Assembly (NCBI RefSeq): GCF_902497555.1
Contig: NZ_CABVGP010000002.1
Coordinates: 198,501 to 262,500, forward strand
From: Amycolatopsis camponoti
GTDB lineage: Bacteria > Actinomycetota > Actinomycetes > Mycobacteriales > Pseudonocardiaceae
DNA length: 64,000 nt
Direction: 5' to 3'
Shown: positions 32,499 to 41,029 of the stretch, one piece after another
How positions within the stretch are numbered: position 1 is the stretch's first letter
Layout: each line of letters starts with the position of its first letter
Notes under the pieces: model-generated
What the model was told of the DNA's origin: nothing
Seen by the model: the letters and a program-made list of their open reading frames with translations, nothing else
The model's database searches: none
Program-made: the position numbers and the translations under genes

Positions 32499-35243
32499 AT
32501 GCAGGTAACACGCCGCAGACGGCGTGCCGGGAACCGCCGGAGCAGCAGCCATCGGCTGCGCTACGCGACGGCCGGCTCCGCCACGCTCGTGCTCGTAGCC
32601 ACCGGCACCGGCGTCGGTGTCGCGTCGACGGCCCAGTTCGGGAAGGACCAGGTCGGCCAGGTCACCGAGAACGGCCAGGTCGTCTCCGCCGACCAGTACG
32701 TCAAGCCGATCGGCGACCGGCTGGTCGTGAACAACGGCAAGATCATGGCGTCGTCGGTCAGCCCGGACGGCGCCCACCTCGCCGCGCTGACCACCGACGG
32801 CGGCATCGCGCTCACCATCGTCGACCTGAAGAGCTGGAAGGTGCAGCAGCTCGTCGGCAACTCCGCGACGGCGAACCTGCGCATCGCCGGCAACGACGTC
32901 GGCCAGGAAGGGCCGACGTACTCGCCGGACGGCAAGGCGCTGTGGCTGGCGCAGACCGACGGCTACACGAAGTTCACCGTGAACCCGGACGGGACCGTCG
33001 CCACCCCGGTGCCGGTCAAGATCCCGGCGGACGGCGCGAAGCACGCCCTGGTCGCGCAGGCCGTGTTCTCGCCGGACGGGTCCACTGTGTACTCGGCCGT
33101 CAACGGCCAGAACCGGGTTGTCGCGCTCGACGCGGCGACCGGCGCGATCAAGCAGAGCTGGGCCGTCGGCAACGCGCCGCGTGACCTGGTGCGCGTCGGC
33201 ACCAAGCTGTACGTCAGCAACGAAGGCGGTCACCCGGCGAAGCCCGGCGAGCCGACGCTGAACTCGTACAACACGCAGGTGCCGGCCAGCCAGTTCACCG
33301 GCGCCACGACCAGCGGCACGGTCAGCGTCATCGACCTGGCGAACGCGGCCGCCGCGCCGAAGAGCGTCGACGTCGGCCTCCACCCGACGGCGGTTTACTT
33401 CAAGAACGGCGCGCTGTTCGTCACCAACACCGCGAGCAACACCGTCTCCGTCATCGACACCGGTCGCGACAAGGTCGTCCAGACCATCGCGACGCAGCCG
33501 TGGCCGCAGGCCTCGGTCGGGTACGAGCCGGACGGCGTCACGCTCACCGACGACGGTCACCTGCTGGTGACGCTCGGTCGCGCCAACGCCGTCGCCGTCT
33601 ACCGCTACCAGCGGGCGCAGGAGCCGGTGAGCTACGTCGGCCTGCTGCCGACGGACTACTTCCCGACCGCGATCACCACGGTCGGCAAGGACGTCGTCGT
33701 CTCCAACACCCGCGGCATCGACGCGCGCCGTCCCACCACGGCCGCCGGGCACGGCACGCACGACACGACGTCGAGCGTGCAGAAGTTCCGGCTGCCGGAC
33801 GACCGCGCGATCCGCGGCTACACCGGCCAGGTCTTCAGGCAGAACGGCTGGACGAACGACTCGGTCCAGGTGGCGCAGGACAACGGCCACCGCAGGGCCG
33901 TCCCGGTCCCGGCGCGGCTGGGCGACCCGTCGACGATCAAGCACGTCTTCCTGCTGGTCAAGGAGAACCGGACCTACGACCAGGTCTTCGGCGACGACGC
34001 GCGCGGCAACGGCGACCCGTCCGTGACGCAGTTCGGCGAGAACGTCACGCCGAACCAGCACGCGCTGGCGAAGCAGTTCGGCTTGTACGACAACACCTAC
34101 GACATCGGCACGAACTCCGCCGAGGGCCACAACTGGCTGATGCAGGCCGACAACCCGGAGTACACCGAGTCGTCGGCGGGGGAGTACCTGCGCAGCTACG
34201 ACACCGAGGACGACGCCCTCGGCCACCAGAGCTCCGGGTTCCTCTGGACCGGCGCGCAGGCGGCCGGGAAGTCGGTGCGGGACTTCGGCGAGTTCCAGCA
34301 GTTCCTGACCAAGCCCGCCGGGGCGAGCTGGCAGAACCTGTACTGCGACGCCAAGAACATGGCGGCCACGGGTGAGCCGACGGCCTACCCGCTGGTGTCG
34401 TCGTCGCCGATCCCGTCGCTGAACAACGTGTCGGTGCCGGGCTTCCCGAAGTTCGACACGTCGGTGCCGGACACCTACCGGTACCAGATCTGGAAGAACG
34501 ACTTCGAGAAGAACGGGCCGGCCAACCTGAACATGTTCTGGCTGTCCAGCGACCACACCGGCGGCCCGCCCAACGCGGCCGCCCAGGTCGCCGACAACGA
34601 CCTCGCCGTCGGCCGGATCGTCGACGAGATCTCGCACAGCCAGTACTGGAAGGACTCGGCGATCTTCGTCGTCGAGGACGACTCGCAGGCCGGTCTCGAC
34701 CACGTCGACGGCCACCGGGCGCCGGTGCAGATCATCAGCCCGTACGCCCAGCACGGCGTCGTCGACAGCCACTTCTATTCGCAGATCACGATGATCCGGA
34801 CGATCGAGCAGATCCTCGGGGTCAAGCCGATGAACCAGAAGGACAGCGCGGCGACGCCGATGGCCGCGGCGTTCACGCCGAAGCCGGACTACACGCCGTT
34901 CACCGCGCTGCCCAACCGCACGTCACTGACGGACGGCCTGGCCACCCAGCCGTCCTGCGGCCCGGACACCCCGGCCGCGGCGAACCCGGCAGCGGCCCCG
35001 GTGCCGTCGTCGGCGGTGCCGGCGGACAAGAAGCAGCTGGCGGCGCAGTGGCAGGAGTGGACGACCCACCAGCGTCTGACCGGCCCGAACGCCGTCGCGG
35101 ACTACGCGAACCCCGCGCAGATGAACCACTTCACGTGGTACCAGACGCACGGGTGGCAGCAGCCCTACCCGGGTGAGAACCAGGTGTTCGCACCGGATCA
35201 GGTGCCGGGCGCGTACATCCCGTCCGCGGAATCGGACGGCTGA
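32499..35243 (+). CDS. Secreted YncE-type beta-propeller plus phosphoesterase (alkaline phosphatase superfamily)
   Basis: The 914-residue protein starts with an Arg-rich N-terminus and a hydrophobic segment (YATAGSATLVLVATGTGVGVA) that serves as signal peptide or anchor. Residues about 60-450 form a seven-bladed YVTN/YncE propeller (SPDGAHLAAL, VFSPDGSTVYSAV, NTASNTVSVIDTG). Residues about 480-790 form a phosphoesterase/phospholipase C domain of the PF04185 type: KENRTYDQVFGDD, YDIGTNSAEGHNW, WLSSDHTGG and FVVEDDSQAGLDHVDGHRAP. It probably hydrolyses a phosphoester at the cell surface. It is the third gene of the ABC exporter operon; a strong terminator follows. Confidence 0.88.
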   Translation: MQVTRRRRRAGNRRSSSHRLRYATAGSATLVLVATGTGVGVASTAQFGKDQVGQVTENGQVVSADQYVKPIGDRLVVNNGKIMASSVSPDGAHLAALTTDGGIALTIVDLKSWKVQQLVGNSATANLRIAGNDVGQEGPTYSPDGKALWLAQTDGYTKFTVNPDGTVATPVPVKIPADGAKHALVAQAVFSPDGSTVYSAVNGQNRVVALDAATGAIKQSWAVGNAPRDLVRVGTKLYVSNEGGHPAKPGEPTLNSYNTQVPASQFTGATTSGTVSVIDLANAAAAPKSVDVGLHPTAVYFKNGALFVTNTASNTVSVIDTGRDKVVQTIATQPWPQASVGYEPDGVTLTDDGHLLVTLGRANAVAVYRYQRAQEPVSYVGLLPTDYFPTAITTVGKDVVVSNTRGIDARRPTTAAGHGTHDTTSSVQKFRLPDDRAIRGYTGQVFRQNGWTNDSVQVAQDNGHRRAVPVPARLGDPSTIKHVFLLVKENRTYDQVFGDDARGNGDPSVTQFGENVTPNQHALAKQFGLYDNTYDIGTNSAEGHNWLMQADNPEYTESSAGEYLRSYDTEDDALGHQSSGFLWTGAQAAGKSVRDFGEFQQFLTKPAGASWQNLYCDAKNMAATGEPTAYPLVSSSPIPSLNNVSVPGFPKFDTSVPDTYRYQIWKNDFEKNGPANLNMFWLSSDHTGGPPNAAAQVADNDLAVGRIVDEISHSQYWKDSAIFVVEDDSQAGLDHVDGHRAPVQIISPYAQHGVVDSHFYSQITMIRTIEQILGVKPMNQKDSAATPMAAAFTPKPDYTPFTALPNRTSLTDGLATQPSCGPDTPAAANPAAAPVPSSAVPADKKQLAAQWQEWTTHQRLTGPNAVADYANPAQMNHFTWYQTHGWQQPYPGENQVFAPDQVPGAYIPSAESDG

Positions 35244-35250
35244 TCACCCG

Positions 35251-35284
35251 CCGGGAGGCCTCCGGTCCGGGGGCCTCCCGGTTT
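35251..35284 (+). terminator. Terminator after the phosphoesterase gene
   Basis: 10-bp perfect arms (CCGGGAGGCC at 35251-35260 and its complement at 35272-35281) with an 11-nt loop, followed by TTT. It also lies just beyond the stop of the convergent carboxylesterase. Confidence 0.8.
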
Positions 35285-35295
35285 CCAATCTGCCG

Positions 35296-36663
35296 TCAGC
35301 CCAGGCGCTTGGTCTCGCCCTCGGCCCAGCCGGGGTCGCCGGTGGCCGCGAACCGCGTCCACGCCGCATTGACTTCGCGAGCCAGTCCCACCGGCGGGCT
35401 GTCCCCGACGAGTCCGGCCGACGCGGCCAAGGAATCGAACACGAATGGCAATTCCATCCCGTGGCACGCCCCGAGCCGCGGCGCCCGCCACTCGAACTCG
35501 TACCGGAACGTCCGGCCCCGGTGGTTCTCGACCAGCTCCTCGACGCCGTCGCGGAACACGAGGTCCGTCATGGCCTCGACGAACACCTCGCCCGCCTTGC
35601 GCCCGTCGCCCAGGCCGTAGCTCTTCAGCACGCCCGCCGCGTCCGGGTGCGATGCCGACAGCATCGCCACCGCCTGCTCGTCGGTCAGCACGTCGAGCAG
35701 GCCGGTCGGGCCGAAGTACAGCAGCATCTCCTCGCGGCAGGTACCCGCGATCAGGTCGACGCCGTCGCGGATCGCCGAACCCGGGTGCTCGGGCAGGACG
35801 TCGTCACCCACCAGCGGCAGGAACGGGCTGAGGCCGAAACTGCGGTCCAGTCCGTCCTCGCCGCGCAGGTCGGGGGCACCGCCGGGCTTCAGCACCGCGT
35901 CCTGCGCGTCGAGCAGCTGCTCGGTCGAAAGCGTCCGGAACGCCTCGGCGGTGGGCTCGACACCGAGGCCGTCGGCGATCTTCCGGACGAGCCGGTCCGC
36001 CTCGACCCGCCCGCGCACCATGTTCGCGTGTCCACTTTGGACGATCGCGCGCCGGAAGAGGCCGGTCGACAGCGGCGAACCGAGCAGGCACGCGACGCTG
36101 ATCGCGCCCGCGGACTCGCCGAAGAGCGTCACGTTGGCCGGGTCGCCGCCGAACGCCGCGATGTTGTCCTTGACCCAGCGCAGCGCGGCGAGCTGGTCGC
36201 GCAGGCCGAGGTTGGTCGCGCCGCCGTCGAGCGGCAGGAAGCCGTCGATGCCGAGCCGGTACTGCACGGTCACCAGCACCGCACCGCCGCGGGTGAACGC
36301 CGTGCCGTCGTACACCGGGGCCGAGCCCGTGCCGCCGATGAACGCGCCGCCGTGGAGGAACACCAGCACCGGCCGGTTTCCGGCGCCGGGCGTCCAGACG
36401 TCGGCCGTCAGGTACTCCGGCCCCCGCCGCCAGCCGGTGCCGACCACGGCGGACAGGTCGAGGCCGGGGATCGTCCGTTGCCGTTGCGGCGCCGTGGGTC
36501 CGGGCTCGCGAGCGTCGCGCACGCCGTCCCAGGCGGGCGGCGGGACCGGCGCGGCGAACCGCAGCTCACCTTCGGGCGCGGCCGCGTAGGGGATGCCGCG
36601 GAACCGCACACCGGTGGCGATCGGCTCGCCGCGGACCTCGCCGGCGGTGGTGCGGACGATCAT
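35296..36663 (-). CDS. Type B carboxylesterase
   Basis: The 455-residue alpha/beta hydrolase is of the carboxylesterase type B (cholinesterase-like) family: VRFRGIPYAAAP at the start, oxyanion segment LVFLHGGAFIGG, nucleophile elbow VTLFGESAGAISV, acidic residue in LIAGTCREEM, and catalytic His in ACHGMELPFVF. There is no signal peptide, so it is intracellular. It hydrolyses an unknown ester. The ATG at 36663 overlaps the stop of the upstream FAD oxidase, so it is the last gene of a three-gene operon (flavoprotein, FAD oxidase, esterase). Confidence 0.92.
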   Translation of the reverse strand: MIVRTTAGEVRGEPIATGVRFRGIPYAAAPEGELRFAAPVPPPAWDGVRDAREPGPTAPQRQRTIPGLDLSAVVGTGWRRGPEYLTADVWTPGAGNRPVLVFLHGGAFIGGTGSAPVYDGTAFTRGGAVLVTVQYRLGIDGFLPLDGGATNLGLRDQLAALRWVKDNIAAFGGDPANVTLFGESAGAISVACLLGSPLSTGLFRRAIVQSGHANMVRGRVEADRLVRKIADGLGVEPTAEAFRTLSTEQLLDAQDAVLKPGGAPDLRGEDGLDRSFGLSPFLPLVGDDVLPEHPGSAIRDGVDLIAGTCREEMLLYFGPTGLLDVLTDEQAVAMLSASHPDAAGVLKSYGLGDGRKAGEVFVEAMTDLVFRDGVEELVENHRGRTFRYEFEWRAPRLGACHGMELPFVFDSLAASAGLVGDSPPVGLAREVNAAWTRFAATGDPGWAEGETKRLG

Positions 36664-38042
36664 GCGGGCGTCCCTTCGGGAAAGACCTTGCCGGGGTTGA
36701 GGATGTGGTGCGGGTCGAGGGCGTTCTTGACCGCGCGGTGCATTTCCAGGACTTCGGGGCCCAGCTCGCGAGTGAGGCCGGGCTGCTTGAGCAGGCCGAC
36801 GCCGTGCTCGCCGGTGACGGTGCCGCCGAGGTCGAGCGCGTCGGCGATGATGTCGTCGAACGCCGCCTGGGCGTTCTTCCGAGCCGTCTCGTCGCCGGCC
36901 GGCGTGACCAGCAGCGGGTGCAGGTTGCCGTCGCCGATGTGCGCGATGTTCGCGATGTGGACGTCGTGGCGCCGCCCCGCCGCGTCGATGCGGGCGAGCA
37001 TCTCGGGCACGGCCTGCGTCGGGACGCAGACGTCCTCGGTGAGCAGCGGGCCGAGCCGTTCGAGGGCGGGGTAGGCGAGGCGGCGGGCGGCGAACAGCGC
37101 GTCGGCCTCGGCCTGGTCGGTCGACTGCGCGGCCCAGGTCGCGCCGGCCTGCTCGAAGCAGTCCAGGATCTCCGCGGCTTCGTGTTCGCCGAGCGCGCCG
37201 GGGGAGTCCGTGCGGGCGAGCAGGACGACGTTCGCGTCGGCGCTCAAGCCCATGTTCTTCCACTGGTCGACCGCGGCGAGGCAGTGCCGGTCGACCAGCT
37301 CCAGCGCCGAGGGCAGCACGCCCCGGGCCGCGACCGCCGCGGCGGCCTGCCCGGCGGCGACCGTCGTGTCGAAGTAGCCGGCGACCGTGCGTTCCGCGGC
37401 GCGGGCGGGCCGCAGGCGGACGGTGACCTCGGTGATCACGCCGAGCGTGCCCTCCGAGCCGACCAGCAGCCCGGTCAGGTCGTAGCCGGCGACGCCCTTG
37501 GCGGTGCGGCGCCCGAGCCGGACGAGCTCGCCGGTGCCGGTGACGACCTGCAGGCCCAGGACGTAGTCGCGGGTGACGCCGTACTTGACGCAGCAGACGC
37601 CGCCGGCGTTGGTGGCGACGTTCCCGCCGATGGTCGACCACGGCGAGCTGGCCGGGTCCGGCGGGTACCAGAGGCCGCGTTCCGCGCAGGCGGCGCGCAG
37701 GTCGTCGTTGACGACGCCGGGCTCGACGACGGCGTACCGCTCCCGCTCGTCGATCTCCTTGATCGCGGTGAGCCGGTCGGTGACGAGGACGACGCAGCCG
37801 CCGACCGCGTTCGCCCCGCCGGACAAGCCGGTACCGGCCCCGCGCGTGACGAGCGGGGTCCGGTGCTCCAGGCAGGCCCTGACCACGGCCTGGACCTCTT
37901 CGGCGGTGTGCGGCCGGACGACCACGGCGGGCAGCGCGTAGGGCGCCCACTCGGCCTCGTCGTGGGCGAAGCCCGCCAGCACGTCCGGGTCACGGACCAG
38001 CCGGTCCTTCGGCAGCCGGGCGGCCAGGTCGTCGATCAGCAT
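36660..38042 (-). CDS. FAD-linked oxidase of the GlcD/D-lactate dehydrogenase type
   Basis: The 460-residue protein has an N-terminal PCMH-type FAD domain (VVVRPHTAEEVQAVVRACLE, then TRGAGTGLSGGANAVGG, about residues 25-200) and the C-terminal FAD-oxidase cap (HIGDGNLHPLLVTP and GTVTGEHGVGLLKQPGL, metal/substrate His residues), ending with ALDPHHILNPGKVF. It oxidises a D-2-hydroxyacid such as glycolate or D-lactate. I chose the ATG at 38042 because GAGGAGG lies 9 nt upstream; a GTG at 38063 would lie before it. It overlaps the upstream flavoprotein gene by 53 bp. Confidence 0.9.
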   Translation of the reverse strand: MLIDDLAARLPKDRLVRDPDVLAGFAHDEAEWAPYALPAVVVRPHTAEEVQAVVRACLEHRTPLVTRGAGTGLSGGANAVGGCVVLVTDRLTAIKEIDERERYAVVEPGVVNDDLRAACAERGLWYPPDPASSPWSTIGGNVATNAGGVCCVKYGVTRDYVLGLQVVTGTGELVRLGRRTAKGVAGYDLTGLLVGSEGTLGVITEVTVRLRPARAAERTVAGYFDTTVAAGQAAAAVAARGVLPSALELVDRHCLAAVDQWKNMGLSADANVVLLARTDSPGALGEHEAAEILDCFEQAGATWAAQSTDQAEADALFAARRLAYPALERLGPLLTEDVCVPTQAVPEMLARIDAAGRRHDVHIANIAHIGDGNLHPLLVTPAGDETARKNAQAAFDDIIADALDLGGTVTGEHGVGLLKQPGLTRELGPEVLEMHRAVKNALDPHHILNPGKVFPEGTPA

Positions 38043-39444
38043 CCGCGGGAACCTCCTCGTCACCTGTTCCCACGCTAGCCTTGCCGAAGACCTCGTTGAA
38101 AGCTTCGGTCGAGCTGGGGTGCGTGTAGATCGAGTTCCGCAGCTCGGTCGCGGTGATGTCGTGGCGGATGGCCAGCGCGACGGTGTTGACGACCTCCTGC
38201 GCGTCGATGCTGAGCAGCGCCGCGCCGAGGATCAGGTCGGTGTCGGCGTCCACGACGAACTTCATCATCCCGCGCGTCTCCTCGACCGTGTAGGCCCGCG
38301 GCATGGCGACGATGTCGGCGACCTTTTCGCTCGCCACCTTGATGTTCAGGCCCCGCGCGCGGGCTTCGCGCTCGGTCAGGCCGACGGTCGCCAGCGGCGG
38401 GGTGGTGAAAAGCGTGTGCGGCACGGCGACCCGGTCGGCCGTGGTGCGCTTGCCCTCGCCGAGCAGCTGGTCCAGCACGATCCGGGCGTCGTCGAGGGCC
38501 ACGTAGGTGAACTGCGGGCCGCCGTTGACGTCGCCGACGGCGTAGATGTGCGGCCGGCTCGTGCGCAGGTGCTCGTCGACCTGGACGGCGCCGTCCGGGG
38601 TGGTCCGGACGCCGGCCGCGTCGAGCCGCAGGCCGTCGGTGACGGGACGGCGGCCCGTGGCCGGCAGGAGCGCGCTCGCTTCGACGCTGTGCGTCTGCCC
38701 GTCCTTTTCGTAGCTGACCTTCGCGACGGCGCCGCTGTCTTCGACCTCGGTGATCTTCGCGCCGGTGATGATCCGGACGCCGTCGCCTTCGAGGATTTCC
38801 CGGACGGTGCCGGCGATGTCCTCGTCTTCGCGGGGCAGCAGCCGTTCCGCTCCTTCGAGGACGGTGACGTGCGTGCCGAAGTGCTGGTAGATCGACGCGA
38901 ACTCGAGCCCGAGGTAGCCGCCGCCGACGACGATCAGGCGCTCCGGCAGCGTCGCCGCCTGCGTGAGCTCGGTGCTGCTGACCAGGTGCTTGCTGGTGGC
39001 CAGGCCCGGGATCGGCGCGATGACCGGCGCGGAGCCGGTGCTGAGGATGATCGTCGGCGCGGTGACCGTGATGAGGTCGTCGCCTTCGCCGACGGCGACG
39101 GTGTGCTGGTCGACGAACCGGGCGGTGCCGGTGATGACGGTCGCGGTGTTCTTCCCGTCGAGCGACGCGAAGTTGCCCGCGCGGAAAGCGCTGGTCAGCG
39201 CGCGGACGCCGGCGATCGAGTGGGCGAAGAACTCCTGCGCGTCGTCTTCGACGCGGCGTCCGTTCGAGTAGTGGAAGAGCATCTTGGTCGGCACGCAGCC
39301 GACGTTCGGGCAGGTGCCGCCGTACATGTTCGCGGACCGCTCGACGAGGACGACGCGCCGGCCGGCGTCGCTGAGCGCGTGTGCGGCGGTCTTCCCGCCC
39401 TTGCCGAAGCCGATGACCAGGACGTCCGCGGTGAGCTTTTCCAT
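37990..39444 (-). CDS. rclA: RclA-like pyridine nucleotide-disulfide oxidoreductase
   Basis: The 484-residue class I flavoprotein disulfide reductase has the FAD motif VLVIGFGKGGKTAA, redox pair Cys45/Cys50 in GGTCPNVGCVPTK, NAD(P) motif IVVGGGYLGLE, second FAD segment IYAVGDVNGG, and the C-terminal dimerisation domain with the active-site base in YTHPSSTEAFNE. It is not a lipoamide dehydrogenase in context. The divergent AraC regulator has the RclR layout, so the pair resembles the reactive-chlorine-resistance rclA-rclR locus. The C-terminal 25 residues are a low-complexity extension that overlaps the FAD oxidase gene. Confidence 0.8.
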   Translation of the reverse strand: MEKLTADVLVIGFGKGGKTAAHALSDAGRRVVLVERSANMYGGTCPNVGCVPTKMLFHYSNGRRVEDDAQEFFAHSIAGVRALTSAFRAGNFASLDGKNTATVITGTARFVDQHTVAVGEGDDLITVTAPTIILSTGSAPVIAPIPGLATSKHLVSSTELTQAATLPERLIVVGGGYLGLEFASIYQHFGTHVTVLEGAERLLPREDEDIAGTVREILEGDGVRIITGAKITEVEDSGAVAKVSYEKDGQTHSVEASALLPATGRRPVTDGLRLDAAGVRTTPDGAVQVDEHLRTSRPHIYAVGDVNGGPQFTYVALDDARIVLDQLLGEGKRTTADRVAVPHTLFTTPPLATVGLTEREARARGLNIKVASEKVADIVAMPRAYTVEETRGMMKFVVDADTDLILGAALLSIDAQEVVNTVALAIRHDITATELRNSIYTHPSSTEAFNEVFGKASVGTGDEEVPADADRRPGRPAAEGPAGP

Positions 39445-39488
39445 GCGGTCGAGCGTGCCTCGGCGAAGATGAGACGACCAGGCTTGCC

Positions 39489-39516
39489 AGTATCAGTTTT
39501 CTGCCCGAAAGTATCA
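39489..39516 (+). promoter_or_regulatory. Direct repeat AGTATCA, 21 bp apart, between rclA and its AraC regulator
   Basis: AGTATCA occurs at 39489-39495 and 39510-39516. The 21-bp spacing is two DNA turns, the usual pattern of AraC-family half sites. The pair lies in the 74-bp gap between the divergent genes, ending 2 bp before the regulator's GTG and 45 bp from the flavoprotein start. It is a likely operator for both. Confidence 0.6.
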
Positions 39517-39518
39517 CC

Positions 39519-40433
39519 GTGGACACTGTCAGCCGGTTGCTTCGCATGGCCGACCTCGTGGCTTCGCTCGAGAAGCACTGCCTGCTCGGGGCGGGCACGC
39601 GCATGGACGTCGCCCGGTCCCGGGCGCTGAGGGTGCCGTTCCACGTGCTGCTCGAGGGGGAGTGCCGGCTGCACGTCGGCCGTCAGGTGTTCGAGCTGCG
39701 CCCCGGCGACGTCGTGCTGATCCCGAGCGGCGCCGGGCACCGGGTGGTCACGGCCGGGGCGGGCCGGCCGCGGGGCACCGTCGAGACCGTCGGCGAGGCG
39801 TTCGCGACCCAGCACAGCGAGCGCGGCGGCGACCCGGTCATCGACTTGTTCTGCGGCCACTACGCGGTCAACGCGGGCGCGGGCGCGCTGCTGTTCCGGA
39901 GCCTGCCGGGCGCGATCCACGTGTCGTTCGGGCAGTCTTCCGAAACGGACGAAGTCCTGCGTGGGCTGAGTTTCCTGTTGCGGGGGGAAGCGCGCCGCGA
40001 GGGGGCCGGGACGGCGGCGATCCTGTCCGCGCTGAGCACGGTGCTGCTGGCGATGGTGCTGCGGACGGCCCGCGGCGCGGCGACGGCGGACGTGCTGTGG
40101 ACGGCGGTGACCGACGAAGGGATCGCGGAGGCCGTTTCCAGCGTCCTGGACGACCCCGGGGCGGACTGGACGATCGAGCGGCTCAGCCGTCAGGTGGCGA
40201 TGTCCCGCGCGACGTTCCTGCGACGGTTCGCCCGCGAGACGGGAACGACGGCGGGGGAGTTCGTCACCCGCGCCCGGATGATGGCGGCGGCCCACTTGCT
40301 CTCCACTTCCGACGCGACGGTCGCCGTGGTGGCGGGCCGCGTCGGCTACCAGTCGGAGTCGGCGTTTTCCCGCGCGTTCCGGGCCGAACTGGGGACGACG
40401 CCCGCCCGATTCCGCCGTGACCAGCGGATTTGA
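39519..40433 (+). CDS. rclR: AraC-family regulator of the RclR type
   Basis: The 304-residue protein has an N-terminal cupin domain (FHVLLEGECRLHVGRQVFELRPGDVVLIPSGAGHRVV) and two C-terminal AraC helix-turn-helices (WTIERLSRQVAMSRATFLRRF and VAVVAGRVGYQSESAFSRAF). The first 25 residues (MDTVSRLLRMADLVASLEKHC) follow E. coli RclR closely, and Cys21 falls at the same position as the RclR redox Cys21. A second Cys-Gly (residue 112, DLFCGHY) may correspond to RclR Cys89. It is probably activated by oxidation and switches on the divergent flavoprotein operon. The GTG start at 39519 fits the conserved N-terminus. Confidence 0.8.
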   Translation: MDTVSRLLRMADLVASLEKHCLLGAGTRMDVARSRALRVPFHVLLEGECRLHVGRQVFELRPGDVVLIPSGAGHRVVTAGAGRPRGTVETVGEAFATQHSERGGDPVIDLFCGHYAVNAGAGALLFRSLPGAIHVSFGQSSETDEVLRGLSFLLRGEARREGAGTAAILSALSTVLLAMVLRTARGAATADVLWTAVTDEGIAEAVSSVLDDPGADWTIERLSRQVAMSRATFLRRFARETGTTAGEFVTRARMMAAAHLLSTSDATVAVVAGRVGYQSESAFSRAFRAELGTTPARFRRDQRI

Positions 40434-40586
40434 TCCACTGTGCATCGTTTGCGCATCGGTTGTAAGGTAGAGGGAGCGGTTCAGCCTGCAGCCGTCGTGC
40501 CTCGATCCCCGCAGCCCCCACCCGGGCTGCCGTGGGCCCGGACCGGCTTCCGGCCTCACGGTGTTTTCGCCAAGGAGGCCTTCGCG

Positions 40587-40961
40587 ATGCTCATCCCCGC
40601 CCCGCGCACCCGCCGATCCGCGACGTTCGAAGTGACCACGACATCCGAAGCGACGGTGGTGACCGCGACCGGCGACCTCGATCTGGCGGTCACCGGCCGT
40701 CTCGCCACGGTATTGCAGGAGGAAATCCGGCTGGCCCCGCAGGCGTTGGTGTTCGACGCATCAGCGGTGACGTTCTGCAGCGCGCGTGTGCTGACGATCC
40801 TGCTGGACGCGGCGACGTCCGCGGTGCCGTTCGCGGTCGCCGGCCGGTGCCGTCCACTGCTGCGGCCGATCACTGTTCTCGGGTTGGATTCCTTGCTGCC
40901 GGTGCATTGGAGTGCGGAGGAGGCTTTGGCTTGGTTGAAGCTGGTGCCGCTGTTGTCTTAG
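40587..40961 (+). CDS. STAS-domain anti-sigma factor antagonist
   Basis: This 124-residue STAS domain protein has TVVTATGDLDLAVTGRLATVLQ, then ALVFDASAVTFCSARVLTILLDAA. The Ser before the second helix (FCSARV) is the expected phosphorylation site of RsbV/SpoIIAA-type antagonists. It is released from an anti-sigma kinase when dephosphorylated. The ATG at 40587 follows CAAGGAGG. A HATPase-type anti-sigma protein is encoded 2 kb away (42813-43220), beyond the HNH gene, and may be its partner. Upstream, GTTT-N14-AGGTAG at 40447-40470 loosely resembles a sigma-B-type promoter. Confidence 0.88.
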   Translation: MLIPAPRTRRSATFEVTTTSEATVVTATGDLDLAVTGRLATVLQEEIRLAPQALVFDASAVTFCSARVLTILLDAATSAVPFAVAGRCRPLLRPITVLGLDSLLPVHWSAEEALAWLKLVPLLS

Positions 40962-41029
40962 GTTTCTCGGTCTGATTGATCACCTGTTCGTGTGATGAAC
41001 ATGCGTTCGGGCGGCGGTAATCTTGGTTT

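Noticed and set aside
37990..39444. Annotation of the flavoprotein as lipoamide dehydrogenase or mycothione reductase
   Set aside because: Motifs alone are shared by all class I disulfide reductases; the divergent RclR-like regulator and the lack of dehydrogenase-complex or mycothiol genes favour an RclA-type role.
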